Source of the DNA: JAOPZW01 sp963764585
GTDB taxonomy: Bacteria > Actinomycetota > Thermoleophilia > Solirubrobacterales > Solirubrobacteraceae
Length of the DNA: 64,000 bases
Assembly (NCBI GenBank): GCA_963764585.1
Contig: CAVXTB010000001.1
Span: 186,001 to 250,000, forward strand
Direction of reading: 5' to 3'
In this document: positions 35,241 through 43,385 of the stretch, in pieces
How the letters are laid out: each line of letters starts with the position of its first letter
Position numbering within the stretch: position 1 is the stretch's first letter
The notes under the pieces: model-generated
The model's input: only the letters and a program-made list of their open reading frames with translations
Told to the model about the DNA's origin: nothing
Database searches by the model: none
Program-made: the position numbers and the translations under genes

Positions 35241-35253
35241 AAGAATCGTTCTT
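35241..35253. promoter_or_regulatory. Zur/Fur-like operator ahead of the znu operon
   Basis: AAGAATCGTTCTT, a perfect 5-3-5 palindrome, lies 24 bp upstream of the fusion gene's ATG. It matches 10 of 13 bases of the palindrome before the Fur-family gene. It is nested in a larger inverted repeat, GGGAGGT at 35225-35231 and ACCTCCC at 35257-35263. This stretch is far more AT-rich than its surroundings, as expected of a promoter/operator. Confidence 0.65.
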
Positions 35254-35300
35254 GTTACCTCCCGACGGCGGTCGTGGCGCCGGAGTGGGCGGCTCTGCGT

Positions 35301-35646
35301 GGCCAGGGCAGTGGGGGGAGACGCCGTTGCGGTCGCGCCGCCGTGGCGTCGTGCCTCGTCGCGGGCGGCTCTTCCGCGTGGGCGGCGTCGCGCCGCTCCA
35401 CGCGGGCGAGCCGCTGTGCGTGTTTCGCAGCACTTTCGCCCCGCCGCGCGGCCGCGCGAGCACCGAGTGTCGACTCCGTCGCGATATACGCGACGCAGTC
35501 GACGTTCGGTATGCGAACACGCGAAGGTGTTGCAGAACACGCGCGGCCTGCACCTCGACGCGCGTGCCTTTGTGCAGCCGCTCACGACGAGGCACGACGC
35601 CACGTCGGCGCGACCACAGCGGCTTCTCCCCCTCGATGCCCTGGCC
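35301..35646. repeat. Long imperfect inverted repeat in a gene-free region
   Basis: No gene is supported between 35218 and 35743. Outer arms: 35301-35360 is the reverse complement (about 85% by eye) of 35586-35646. Inner arms: 35463-35483 pairs with 35489-35509 (18 of 21) around an ATATA loop, and 35420-35439 (GTGTTTCGCAGC...) is an inverted, diverged copy of 35524-35546. Parts of this element recur at 48628-48685 and 58433-58525. It encodes no protein I can support and looks like a non-autonomous or structural repeat. Confidence 0.8.
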
Positions 35647-35743
35647 GCGCGGTGCCGCAAGCACCGCGCGGAGAGCGAGGCCGCGCTGCACCGGCGCCCC
35701 CGACCGCAGGACTCCACCCCCCCACGCCGAACGCCGACTCGCG

Positions 35744-37042
35744 ATGGCTGCCGACGGCACGCGCCGCCCGATCTCAGCGCTCGAGTCGATCGACCCCGAG
35801 GAGTGGAACGCCGACCGTGACTCGATCGAGCGCGCCCGCGCCCAGCGCCGCGCCGCGCGTGAGCGACAGCGTGCGGTACGCCCGTCGCCGCGCGGCAACG
35901 GCCGCCCGCCCGGGCTTCTCGCCTCGCGGTCCGGGCGCCTGCTGGCCGGCGCCGCCGCGGCGCTGGCGCTGCTGACCGTCATCGGCCTGGTCGCGCTGTG
36001 GCCAGGCCACGTCCGCGGCGCCGAGCAACTCGCCTTCGGCGGGCGCACGCTGGGCGCGAAGGTCATCGCGGCGCGCACGGTGCGCTGCCCGGGGCCGACC
36101 GCCCAGCGCTGCCGCCAGCTCGTCGTCAAGGTCGACAACGGCGATCGCGCGACGCTCGACCTCGGCCCGGTCGCCGCCACGCCTTCGCTCGCCGCGGGCG
36201 ATCGGGTGCGCGTCCAGCGTTCCGAGGCCGGATCGCCGCAGCGCTATGCGTTCACCGACGTGGACCGCCGTGTGCCGATGCTGTGGCTGGCCGTCGCGCT
36301 CGCCCTCCTCGCGGCGCTCGTTGCGCGCTGGCGCGGGGTGCTAGCGCTCGTCGGCGTGGTGCTCAGCGTCGGCCTCGTCGTCGCCTTCCTGGTCCCCGCG
36401 ATCCTGGCCGGATCGGACCCGGTGCTCGTCTCGCTCGTCGCAGCGCTCGCCGTGATGTTCGTGACGTTGCTGCTGACCTACGGCGTCGGCGCCCAGAGCC
36501 TCGCCGCCTCGTTGGGGATCGGGCTCAGCCTGCTGCTGGCGGCGGTCGTCGGCCACGCGGTCGTCGGCGCGGCGCACCTCGACGGGCGCACCGGCGAGCT
36601 GCCTGTTTCCTCGCTGGGCGTCTCTCTGCAGGGCGTGGTCCTCGCCGGGATGGTCATCGGCGGGCTTGGGGTCCTGACGGACATGGCGGTCTCGCAGGCC
36701 TCGGCGGTCACCGCTCTGCGCAGCGCCAACCCCGAACTCGGCCCCCGTGACCTCTACCACGGCGCGTTCGCCGTCGGGCGCGACCACCTCGCGGCGACGA
36801 TCCACACGCTCGTGCTGGCCTACGTGGGCGCGGCGCTGCCGCTGATCCTCGTCCTGCGCGATGCGCACGTCGGCTTCACCGACGCGGTCAACGGCCAGAT
36901 CGTCGCCGAGCCGGTCGTGGCGACGCTCGTCGGCGCGATCGCGCTGGTCACGGCGGTGCCTCTCACCACGGCGCTCGCGGCGATGCTCGTCGCGCGCGTG
37001 CCGCCGACGGCGCTCGAAGGCCACCATGGCCACGCGCACTGA
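35744..37042 (+). CDS. YibE/YibF-family membrane protein
   Basis: 432 residues. An N-terminal cytoplasmic region rich in arginine (about residues 1-60) precedes one helix (LLAGAAAALALLTVIGLVAL), an extracytoplasmic domain of about 95 residues, and then seven or more helices. Conserved segments include RRVPMLWLAVALALLAAL, DPVLVSLVAALAVMFVTL and LTDMAVSQASAV, which match the YibE/F family of unknown function. The C-terminus is His-rich (LEGHHGHAH). No Shine-Dalgarno is evident. The stop overlaps the next gene's ATG by 1 nt (TGATG), so the two are coupled. Confidence 0.88.
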   Translation: MAADGTRRPISALESIDPEEWNADRDSIERARAQRRAARERQRAVRPSPRGNGRPPGLLASRSGRLLAGAAAALALLTVIGLVALWPGHVRGAEQLAFGGRTLGAKVIAARTVRCPGPTAQRCRQLVVKVDNGDRATLDLGPVAATPSLAAGDRVRVQRSEAGSPQRYAFTDVDRRVPMLWLAVALALLAALVARWRGVLALVGVVLSVGLVVAFLVPAILAGSDPVLVSLVAALAVMFVTLLLTYGVGAQSLAASLGIGLSLLLAAVVGHAVVGAAHLDGRTGELPVSSLGVSLQGVVLAGMVIGGLGVLTDMAVSQASAVTALRSANPELGPRDLYHGAFAVGRDHLAATIHTLVLAYVGAALPLILVLRDAHVGFTDAVNGQIVAEPVVATLVGAIALVTAVPLTTALAAMLVARVPPTALEGHHGHAH

Positions 37043-37575
37043 TGCGGATCCTGCTCGTCTCGGGCAGCCTGCGCGCAGGCTCCACGAACACCGCGGTGCT
37101 GCGCACGGCGCAGGCGGTCGCGCCCGAAGGCATCGAGACGGTGCTCTACGAGGGCATGGGCGAGCTGCCGCACTTCAACCCCGACGACGACGCCGAGGGC
37201 GCGCCGGTCCAGCCCGCCGTGGCCGAGCTGCGTGCCGCCGTCGCCGCGGCCGACGCGGTGCTGCTCTCGACGCCCGAGTACGCCGGCGCCCTGCCCGGCT
37301 CGTTCAAGAACCTCCTGGAGTGGACGGTCGGCGACGGCGGCACGTACGACAAGCGGGTCGCGTGGATCAACGCGTCCGGACCCGCGGCGCCGACAGGCGC
37401 GGCCGACGCACACGACTCGCTGCGCAAGGTCCTGCGCTACGTCCACGCGAACGTCGTCGAGGCCGCCTGCGCGCGCATCCCGATCGAGCGAAATGCCGTC
37501 GGCGACGACGGGCTCATCGCCGACCCGGCGATCCGCGAGCAGATCGTACGCGTGCTCACCGCACTGGCATACTGA
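37042..37575 (+). CDS. NAD(P)H-dependent FMN reductase family protein
   Basis: 177 residues with a flavodoxin-like fold: ILLVSGSLRAGSTNTAVLR at the N-terminus is the FMN phosphate-binding loop, and STPEYAGALPGSFKNLLEW near residue 75-95 is the second FMN-contact segment, as in azoreductase/chromate reductase proteins. It probably reduces quinones, azo compounds or metals with NAD(P)H. It overlaps the stop of the YibE/F gene, and a small membrane protein follows 7 bp later, so the three form an operon. Confidence 0.88.
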   Translation: MRILLVSGSLRAGSTNTAVLRTAQAVAPEGIETVLYEGMGELPHFNPDDDAEGAPVQPAVAELRAAVAAADAVLLSTPEYAGALPGSFKNLLEWTVGDGGTYDKRVAWINASGPAAPTGAADAHDSLRKVLRYVHANVVEAACARIPIERNAVGDDGLIADPAIREQIVRVLTALAY

Positions 37576-37582
37576 GGCGGCG

Positions 37583-37762
37583 ATGTGCATGCAGTGCATG
37601 ATGGGCGCGATGACCGCCGGCGCCACCGCTGGCACGACGCGCAGCTGGCTGGCGACGCGGCAGTGGGCGTGGCTGACGCCCGAGCGCCTGCGGCGGATCA
37701 CCATCGGGCTCGTCGTCGCCGCCCTCGTGGCCTCGGCCACCATCCTGAGCGGCTCGGGCTGA
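37583..37762 (+). CDS. Small membrane protein with Cys-x2-Cys N-terminus
   Basis: 59 residues. It starts MCMQCMMGAM, with a CxxC pair plus methionines, and ends with one predicted helix (ITIGLVVAALVASATIL). The Cys/Met-rich head could bind copper or another soft metal, or a cofactor; this is speculation from composition. It lies 7 bp behind the FMN reductase gene, in the same orientation, and the coding signal (GC-rich third positions) is consistent. I do not recognise a family. Confidence 0.65.
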   Translation: MCMQCMMGAMTAGATAGTTRSWLATRQWAWLTPERLRRITIGLVVAALVASATILSGSG

Positions 37763-37775
37763 GCGCCCGGCGCGA

Positions 37776-37851
37776 AAGGCCTAGCCGGCCGCCGGGACGT
37801 CCCTCGCGGGTCGGTCCAGGGAACCCGCCTCGCCCCGGCGGCCGGAGCCTT
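37776..37851 (+). ncRNA. Candidate structured RNA with a possible pseudoknot
   Basis: A 12-bp perfect stem (37785-37796 with 37834-37845) is extended by AAGGC/GCCTT at 37776-37780 and 37847-37851. The enclosed loop can form two crossing helices: TCCCT (37800-37804) with AGGGA (37818-37822), and GCGGGT (37806-37811) with ACCCGC (37823-37828). Such crossing is typical of ligand-binding or regulatory RNA. It lies after the small CxxC gene and about 115 nt before the two-component system. I recognise no riboswitch class; a terminator is possible. Confidence 0.45.
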
Positions 37852-37966
37852 CGACACCGTGCCAGCGCGCCCGTCAGCTCCCGATAAGGCACCGCGCGTT
37901 TTAGGGCATCTTCAGAAACTCTTAGCTTCGGCTCAGGAAGTTGGCGTCATCCTCATTGAGAACGAG

Positions 37967-38623
37967 ATGAGGATCCTCGTCGCAGAAGACGAGCGCCGGC
38001 TGGCCGGCGCGATCGCCCGCGGGTTGCGCCGCGAGGGCATGGCCGTCGACGTCGCGCACGACGGCGCGTCCGCGCTGGTCAAGGCGCGGGTGGTCCCCTA
38101 CGACGTCGTCGTGCTCGATCGCGACCTGCCCGAGATGCACGGCGACGACGTCTGCCGGCGGCTGTCGTCCGGCGACGAGCGCGAGACCAAGGTGCTCATG
38201 CTCACCGCCGCCGACAGCCTCGACGACGTCGTCGACGGCCTCACGCTCGGCGCCGACGACTACCTGCCCAAGCCCTTCGAGTGGAAGGAGCTCGTCGCTC
38301 GCATCCGCGCGCTCGCGCGGCGCGCCGGCCGCGCGCGGCCGGCGATCCTGCGCTGCGGCGACCTCGAGCTCGATCCCGCCCGGCGCACGGTCACGCGCGC
38401 GGGCGAGGAGCTCGACCTCACGCCCAAGGAGTTCGGCGTCCTCGAGGCGCTCATGTCCGCCGACGGCGCCGCGGTCTCGGCCGAGGAGCTCCTCCAGCGG
38501 GTGTGGGACGAGCACGCCGACCCGTTCACCAACACCGTGCGCATGACCGTCATGACACTGCGGCGCAAGCTCGGCGACCCGCCGGTGCTCGAGACGGTGA
38601 TGGGCGCCGGCTACCGCATCTGA
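37967..38623 (+). CDS. OmpR-family response regulator
   Basis: 218 residues. The receiver domain has acidic residues in AEDER, the phospho-acceptor aspartate in VVLDRDLPE, and the conserved lysine in PKPF. The C-terminal winged helix has LTPKEFGVLEAL and the recognition-helix region NTVRMTVMTLRRKLG. Its ATG 37967 is not the first ATG-type codon in the frame, but it gives the normal MRILVAEDE start. The 110 bp upstream contain CTCTTAG and CTCAGG elements that may be a direct-repeat binding site. It overlaps the kinase gene by 1 nt (TGATG). Confidence 0.93.
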   Translation: MRILVAEDERRLAGAIARGLRREGMAVDVAHDGASALVKARVVPYDVVVLDRDLPEMHGDDVCRRLSSGDERETKVLMLTAADSLDDVVDGLTLGADDYLPKPFEWKELVARIRALARRAGRARPAILRCGDLELDPARRTVTRAGEELDLTPKEFGVLEALMSADGAAVSAEELLQRVWDEHADPFTNTVRMTVMTLRRKLGDPPVLETVMGAGYRI

Positions 38624-39768
38624 TGCCACGCCCGACGATCCGGCTGCGGCTGACCCTGCTCTACGCGGGCGTCTTCCTGCTGGCGGGCGCGGCGCTGCTG
38701 ACCGTCAGCTACGTGCTCGTGCGCAACAACCTCGCGCCGGGCGACGTCGGCATCGGCGGCCCCGGCGAGGAGGTCCGCCGCGCGGTCCAGCGGGAGATCG
38801 CCGACGACGCGCTGCACCACCTGCGCACCCAGTACGCGCTCGCGCTGGTCGCGATGACCGCGCTGTCGGTGCTGCTCGGCTGGCTGATCGCCGGCCGCGC
38901 CCTGCGCGGGCTGCAGCAGATCACCGCGACGGCGCGCCACGTCTCGCAGGACACGCTCGACGAGCGCATCGCGCTGGAGGGCCCGCGCGACGAGCTCAAG
39001 GAGCTGGCCGACACCTTCGACGAGATGCTCGAGCGCCTCTCGGCGGCCTTCGCCAGCCAGCGGCGCTTCGTCGCCAACGCGTCGCACGAGCTGCGCACGC
39101 CGCTGACCGTGATGCGCACCGAGCTCGAGGTCACCCTTGCCGACCCCGACGCCAGCAACGCCGAGCTGCGTGCGATGGCCGTGGCCGTCCACGAGGCGGT
39201 GGACCGCACCGAGCGGCTCGTGCAGGCGCTGCTGACCCTGGCGCGCTCGGAGGGCGCGGTCGCGCGCCGCGACCCCGTCGACCTCGCCGCCGCCGCGAAG
39301 ATGGCCCTCGAGCACACGGCGCGCGACGCGGACACCGCCGGCCTCACGGTCACGGCCGACCTGCACGCCGCGCCGGTGCGCGGCGACCGCCGCCTGCTCG
39401 AGCGCCTCGTCGCCAACCTCGTCGAGAACGCCGTCGGCCACAACCGCCCGGGCGGGCGCGTGTCGGTGACGACCGCGACGCGCAACGGCCAAAGCGTCGT
39501 CGACGTCGTCAACGACGGCGACGTCCTGGACCCCGCCACGCTGCCGCGCCTGCTCGAGCCCTTCCAGCGCATCGACCGCGGCGCACGCGGCGACGGCGCC
39601 GGCCTCGGCCTGTCGATCGTGCGCTCGGTCGCCCACGCCCATGGCGGCGCGGTCGCGCTGGCCGCCTGCCCCGACGGCGGCCTGCGCGCGACGGTGACCC
39701 TGCCCCGCGGCGAACCGACCGACCAGCCAGACCCATCCAGCTACCCTCGGGAGCGTGCCCATGCCTGA
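38623..39768 (+). CDS. Membrane sensor histidine kinase
   Basis: 381 residues. Two helices (near 10-30 and 68-88) flank a short extracytoplasmic loop of about 35 residues, a HAMP domain follows (AGRALRGLQQITATARHVS), then the dimerisation/phosphotransfer helix with the phospho-histidine in NASHELRTPL, and an ATPase domain with VENAVGHN and GDGAGLGLSIV. The sensor loop is too small for a typical ligand-binding domain. It is the cognate partner of the response regulator just upstream. The next small gene overlaps it by 8 nt. Confidence 0.93.
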   Translation: MPRPTIRLRLTLLYAGVFLLAGAALLTVSYVLVRNNLAPGDVGIGGPGEEVRRAVQREIADDALHHLRTQYALALVAMTALSVLLGWLIAGRALRGLQQITATARHVSQDTLDERIALEGPRDELKELADTFDEMLERLSAAFASQRRFVANASHELRTPLTVMRTELEVTLADPDASNAELRAMAVAVHEAVDRTERLVQALLTLARSEGAVARRDPVDLAAAAKMALEHTARDADTAGLTVTADLHAAPVRGDRRLLERLVANLVENAVGHNRPGGRVSVTTATRNGQSVVDVVNDGDVLDPATLPRLLEPFQRIDRGARGDGAGLGLSIVRSVAHAHGGAVALAACPDGGLRATVTLPRGEPTDQPDPSSYPRERAHA

Positions 39769-39988
39769 GCGCCGACCGCGTTTGCAGCGTGTGGCCTACT
39801 TGGCCGCCGTGACGATGAGCTGCGGCGCCTTCGTCTTCTCGTTGACCGGTATCGCGACGACCCAGGGTCACGTCAAGCCCAACGGCGACGCGGCTGCGGC
39901 GGTCAAGCGGTTGCAGCAGCGCGTCGACGTGCACGACTGTCACCGCCGCGACGCGCCGGCCGCGCCGGCGGCGCAGCGCGAGGTGTGA
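39761..39988 (+). CDS. Small single-pass membrane protein
   Basis: 75 residues with a basic N-terminus (PERRPRLQR), one helix (VAYLAAVTMSCGAFVFSLTGIA) and a polar C-terminal tail with one further Cys and paired basic residues. It starts 8 nt inside the histidine kinase gene, so it is co-translated with it. Small membrane proteins of this position can tune the kinase, but no evidence is visible beyond context. The family is not recognised. Confidence 0.6.
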   Translation: MPERRPRLQRVAYLAAVTMSCGAFVFSLTGIATTQGHVKPNGDAAAAVKRLQQRVDVHDCHRRDAPAAPAAQREV

Positions 39989-40015
39989 GGTCTCCGCGGC
40001 TCTTCGCGGCGCCGC

Positions 40016-41689
40016 TTACGCCGTCGCGGACGCCCCGCCCGTCAGCCGAACCGCCCGCACGTACACGGCGCGGCCCTCGCCGCCGCCCGAGCGCGCGGTC
40101 AGGCGATAGAGCCCGGGGCGCCGCAGGCGCACCGCGGCGCGCCATCGCGTCTTGGACACCCGCGCGCTCAGGAAGCGCACGCGGCGGAACGTGCCGTCCG
40201 AGCCCTGGCGCTCCAGGCGGATCGAGACCTTGTCGGCCGGGCGCACGCGGCCGGAGAGCGTGACGGTCGAGCCCGCGTGGATCCGCTTCGGAGCCGACCG
40301 TGTCGAGAGCACCGGCGTGACGTCGACCTCGAGCGCCTTCGACGACACGCCGACCGCGGTCGCGCGCACCTTGCCGCCGCGGCGCCACGGCACGCGCACG
40401 ACCCACGAGCCATCGGGTGCCGCGGTCGCGCGGCCGACCGTCACCCACCTGCCGTTCGAGCCGCGCTTCTGCAGCGCGACGAGGTCGCCGGCGCCCGCGG
40501 TCGAGTCGGGCCGCACGACCGTGCCGGTGAACACCGCGTCGGCGCCGTAGACCACGGCGGGCGCTGCGGCCCGCAGGATCACCTGGCCCTTGGCGACGAC
40601 CGGCCCCGCAAGAGCCGCGGCGCGCTGGCGCAGCGCCAGGAGCTGCCCGTAGAGCGCGTTGCCGGGGCACTCGGTCTTGTCGCCGTCGCGGTGGCCGGAG
40701 ATCCGCTGCACGGCAACCGGCGTGCCGGCCGGGTAGCGGTTCAGGCTGCCGCCGCCGGAGATCACCGTCAGGCCGCCCTCGCACGGCACGCCGTGCAGCG
40801 ACATCTTCCAGCCCAGCAGTTGGGCGACGGCGGCCATCGCGGGCTCGGGGATGAGCTCGTCGCTGAAGGTGCCGATCAGCGCGACGCCGGTCGACTGGTC
40901 GTTGTAGCCCTGCGCGTGCGCGCCGACGATCGGCTGCTCGACGCCGCCGGCGCGGCCCTCGAAGACCTGGCCGTAGCGATCGACGAGGAAGTTGTAGCCG
41001 ATGTCGTTCCAGCCGTTGGTGTCGCGGTGGTACTTGGCGATGCCGAGCACGATCGAGCCGGACTGGTCGGCAGTGTAGTCGTTGGCGGTGACCGTGTGGT
41101 GCACGAACGCCATCTGCACGACGCCGAGCTCCGGCGGCGAGCGCGGCGGCACCGAGTCGCCGCCCCACGCCGAGCGCGGGATGATCGGCGGCGGCGTGCC
41201 CGGCTGCGGCGAGCCCTGCTTGGCCGCGGCCACCTGCGCGCGGCGCGCGCGGCGGCTGACCGGCGGCACGGACACGAAGTGCATGCGCAGCGTCGCGCGC
41301 AGCGGCGCGGCGGCGCGCAGCTGCAGCTCGTCGCAGCCGCCGGCCCACACCGGATCGGACGCGCGCTCGCCGGTCCCCGTGTCGGGCGCATGGTCGCCAT
41401 GCACGGCGAGCGGCACCCACGGGCTCCACCGTCCGCCGGCGCGGCGCACGCGCACCTGCAGGCGGGCGGCCGCCCCGCGGACCCCGAGCACGTCGAAGCG
41501 CGCCGGCGCGCGCAGCACCCGGCTCGTCAGGCCCTCGAAGTCCCTGGGCCGCACATCCATCCCGAAGCCGCGAAGGCGGGCCGGCGCAGCTCGCCCGAGG
41601 GCGCTCAGCGGCCGTGCCAGCAGCGGCCCCAGGCCGGTCGCAACGCCGAGGGCGAGGGCGCGCCGACGCGTGATCGTCGTGCGACCCAC
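40016..41689 (-). CDS. Secreted peptidoglycan-recognition/amidase-type protein (Tat signal)
   Basis: About 557 residues. An N-terminal twin-arginine signal (TITRRRALALG) precedes a PGRP/N-acetylmuramoyl-L-alanine amidase domain with zinc-ligand histidines in FVHHTVTANDYT and GHRDGDKTECPGN. Around it are an N-terminal region of about 130 residues and C-terminal Ig-like segments (GADAVFTGTVVRP, GSTVTLSGRVRPADKVSIRLE). It likely cleaves or binds cell-wall peptides outside the membrane. I chose GTG 41689 because TACCCT lies about 9 nt upstream; ATG 41746 would add 19 residues before the signal. Confidence 0.87.
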   Translation of the reverse strand: MGRTTITRRRALALGVATGLGPLLARPLSALGRAAPARLRGFGMDVRPRDFEGLTSRVLRAPARFDVLGVRGAAARLQVRVRRAGGRWSPWVPLAVHGDHAPDTGTGERASDPVWAGGCDELQLRAAAPLRATLRMHFVSVPPVSRRARRAQVAAAKQGSPQPGTPPPIIPRSAWGGDSVPPRSPPELGVVQMAFVHHTVTANDYTADQSGSIVLGIAKYHRDTNGWNDIGYNFLVDRYGQVFEGRAGGVEQPIVGAHAQGYNDQSTGVALIGTFSDELIPEPAMAAVAQLLGWKMSLHGVPCEGGLTVISGGGSLNRYPAGTPVAVQRISGHRDGDKTECPGNALYGQLLALRQRAAALAGPVVAKGQVILRAAAPAVVYGADAVFTGTVVRPDSTAGAGDLVALQKRGSNGRWVTVGRATAAPDGSWVVRVPWRRGGKVRATAVGVSSKALEVDVTPVLSTRSAPKRIHAGSTVTLSGRVRPADKVSIRLERQGSDGTFRRVRFLSARVSKTRWRAAVRLRRPGLYRLTARSGGGEGRAVYVRAVRLTGGASATA

Positions 41690-41850
41690 GGCCGCGAGGG
41701 TAGCTCGCGAGCCGCGCGACGCAACGCCTGCACGCTGTCCTGCCATCGTGCGTTTAGGACTCGCCGGATCGCCGCGAGTTGCGGTCGCCCGCGGCTGGCG
41801 TGCGGCCATGCCGCATCACCTTCGACGGTGCTGTCGGTGGCGCTGCCGAC

Positions 41851-42216
41851 CTACGCGGCGACGACGGCGCGCTCGACCGCGACCGCCGGCTCGGTGGCGC
41901 ACTCGGCGCCCAGCCAGCGCTCGCCGTAGTCGCGCATCCCCTCGATGATGGGGATCAGCGCGCGGCCCTTCGCCGTCAGCGTGTACTCCACGCGGGGCGG
42001 GACCTCGGCGTAGGTCTGGCGCTCGACGATGCCCTCCTCCTCGAGCGCGCGCAGGCGCAGCGAGAGGGTGCGCGGGCTGATGCCGCTGAGCGAGCGCTCG
42101 AGCTCGCAGAAGCGCGAGCGGCCCTCGGAGAGGTCGCGGACCAGCAGCAGCGTCCACTTCCCGCACACGATGTCGGCAGTACGGCAGACGGGACAGGTGG
42201 GATCGGACGCGGCCAT
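41851..42216 (-). CDS. HxlR-family winged-helix regulator
   Basis: 121 residues. The typical N-terminus MAASDPTCPVCRTADIVCGKW carries the redox-sensing cysteine region of HxlR/DUF24 proteins. The helix-turn-helix then spans FCELERSLSGISPRTLSLRLRALEEEGIVER, followed by VEYTLTAKGRAL. Such regulators often sense electrophiles or quinones through the first Cys. The ATG is preceded by a palindrome, CACTT-N4-AAGTG, that overlaps a TAAAGT -10 hexamer, suggesting autorepression. No obvious target gene is adjacent. Confidence 0.9.
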   Translation of the reverse strand: MAASDPTCPVCRTADIVCGKWTLLLVRDLSEGRSRFCELERSLSGISPRTLSLRLRALEEEGIVERQTYAEVPPRVEYTLTAKGRALIPIIEGMRDYGERWLGAECATEPAVAVERAVVAA

Positions 42217-42225
42217 GCTTCCCAA

Positions 42226-42239
42226 CACTTTACCAAGTG
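42226..42239. promoter_or_regulatory. Palindrome overlapping the HxlR gene promoter
   Basis: CACTT-TACC-AAGTG is an inverted repeat 9 nt upstream of the ATG and overlapping the putative -10 TAAAGT. The region is AT-rich compared with its surroundings. HxlR proteins bind such inverted repeats in their own promoters, so autoregulation is plausible. Confidence 0.5.
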
Positions 42240-42293
42240 AAGTTCTGGCCCAAGGCCGAGCGACCGCGCGCGAGCACCGCCCAGCCGCCGCGC

Positions 42294-43037
42294 TCACCCG
42301 CTCAGCAGGTTGCCCAGCCCGCCGCCTCCGCCGCCCTGCGTCGTCCCGACGCGCCCCTCGGACGGCTGCACGAGGACCCAGCCCTGGCCGGAGAAGGCGA
42401 TCTGCAGCGACTCGCCCGAGCTGCGGCCGGTCAGCGACTTGGTCAGCTTGAAGTCGGTCTTGATCGAGGTGCTGACCCCCTGCGACCACGTGATCGCGGC
42501 CTGAGCGTCGGCGAAGGTCGGCGCGGCGCCGACGTCGAGCAGCACCGGGTTGCCGTCCGACAAGATCGCCACCCAGCCCGATCCGTGCAGCACGGTGTTG
42601 AACAGGCCGCCGGCCATCACGCCGCTGCCTCCCGACACCTTCTGGATGTCCCAGTCGATGTCGGCGTCGATGGCCAGCAGGTTGCGCCCGTTGACGGTGA
42701 TCTGCTCGCCCTCCAGGCGGATCAGGTGCACGTGCTGGCCGGTGTCGGCCAGGAAGACCTCGCCGCTGCCCGAGACCTTCATGAGGTCCTGGCCCTCGCC
42801 CGTGAGCGCCTTCTTGACGAACTTCGACATGCCGCCGCTGCCCGCGTGCTCGAACGAGACGTCGCCCTGGTAGGCGACCATCGAGCCCTGCTTGGCGCGG
42901 ATCGCGCCCTGGTCGAGGCGGACCTTCAGCAGATAGTTGTTCTGCAGCGCGAAGGCGTCGGTGGACTGGGTTTCGTTGAACTGCGCGAGGGTCGTCTGCA
43001 TGTCCGCCACCTTGTCGGGGGGGACGGCGCGCGTCAA
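42294..43037 (-). CDS. AIM24-family protein, start uncertain
   Basis: About 247 residues matching the AIM24/TIGR00266 family of beta-rich proteins of unknown function, recognisable by NNYLLKVRLDQGAIRAKQGSMVAYQG, GTGEVF-like FLADTGQHVHL and the Gly-rich C-terminus (GGGGGGLGNLLSG). Three starts are possible: TTG 43037, which overlaps the cupin stop (TTGA); GTG 43010; and ATG 43001, preceded by GGTGG. The shorter starts keep the full conserved region. It is cotranscribed with a small cupin, possibly a membrane-associated stress pair. Confidence 0.78.
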   Translation of the reverse strand: MTRAVPPDKVADMQTTLAQFNETQSTDAFALQNNYLLKVRLDQGAIRAKQGSMVAYQGDVSFEHAGSGGMSKFVKKALTGEGQDLMKVSGSGEVFLADTGQHVHLIRLEGEQITVNGRNLLAIDADIDWDIQKVSGGSGVMAGGLFNTVLHGSGWVAILSDGNPVLLDVGAAPTFADAQAAITWSQGVSTSIKTDFKLTKSLTGRSSGESLQIAFSGQGWVLVQPSEGRVGTTQGGGGGGLGNLLSG

Positions 43038-43366
43038 GGATCGCGGGCGCCCGGATGCCCGTCGCCCGGCCAGGGCGCGAGCACGAGCAGCAGCCGCGCG
43101 TCGCTGCGCGCGCGGACCTCGTGGCGCTCGCCGGGGTCGAAGACGGCCAGCAGGCCGGGCCCGCCGGCGATCGTCTCGTTGCCCTGGGCGATCTCGACCT
43201 CGCCGTCGACGACGACGACGTGCGCGCGCTCGTGGACCTGGTGGTCCTGCAGCGCCTCGCCGGCCGGCAGGTTGATGACGACGGTGCGGGCCTCGCCGCG
43301 CTTGGAGGCGAGGATCAGCGGCTCGTGGGCGGCGACGGGCAGCGTGCGGAGGTCCCAGTGCTCCAC
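43034..43366 (-). CDS. Small cupin protein
   Basis: 110 residues forming a single cupin barrel: HQVHERAHVVVVDGEVEI (His-x-x-His...metal-site strand) and a second motif LLAVFDPGERHEVRA. Such small cupins often bind metals or small ligands. The GTG start lies 7 nt downstream of a TAGGCT hexamer, so the transcript may be leaderless; GTG is supported as the start because it gives a complete first strand. It overlaps the AIM24 gene by up to 4 nt. Confidence 0.8.
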   Translation of the reverse strand: MEHWDLRTLPVAAHEPLILASKRGEARTVVINLPAGEALQDHQVHERAHVVVVDGEVEIAQGNETIAGGPGLLAVFDPGERHEVRARSDARLLLVLAPWPGDGHPGARDP

Positions 43367-43385
43367 ACGCGGGAGCCTACCGACG

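Noticed and set aside
35301..35646. Insertion sequence
   Set aside because: No transposase frame lies within the inverted repeat, and no target-site duplication was identified.
35218..35743. Small genes inside the long inverted repeat
   Set aside because: All frames there lack domain or coding signal and are explained by the repeat structure.
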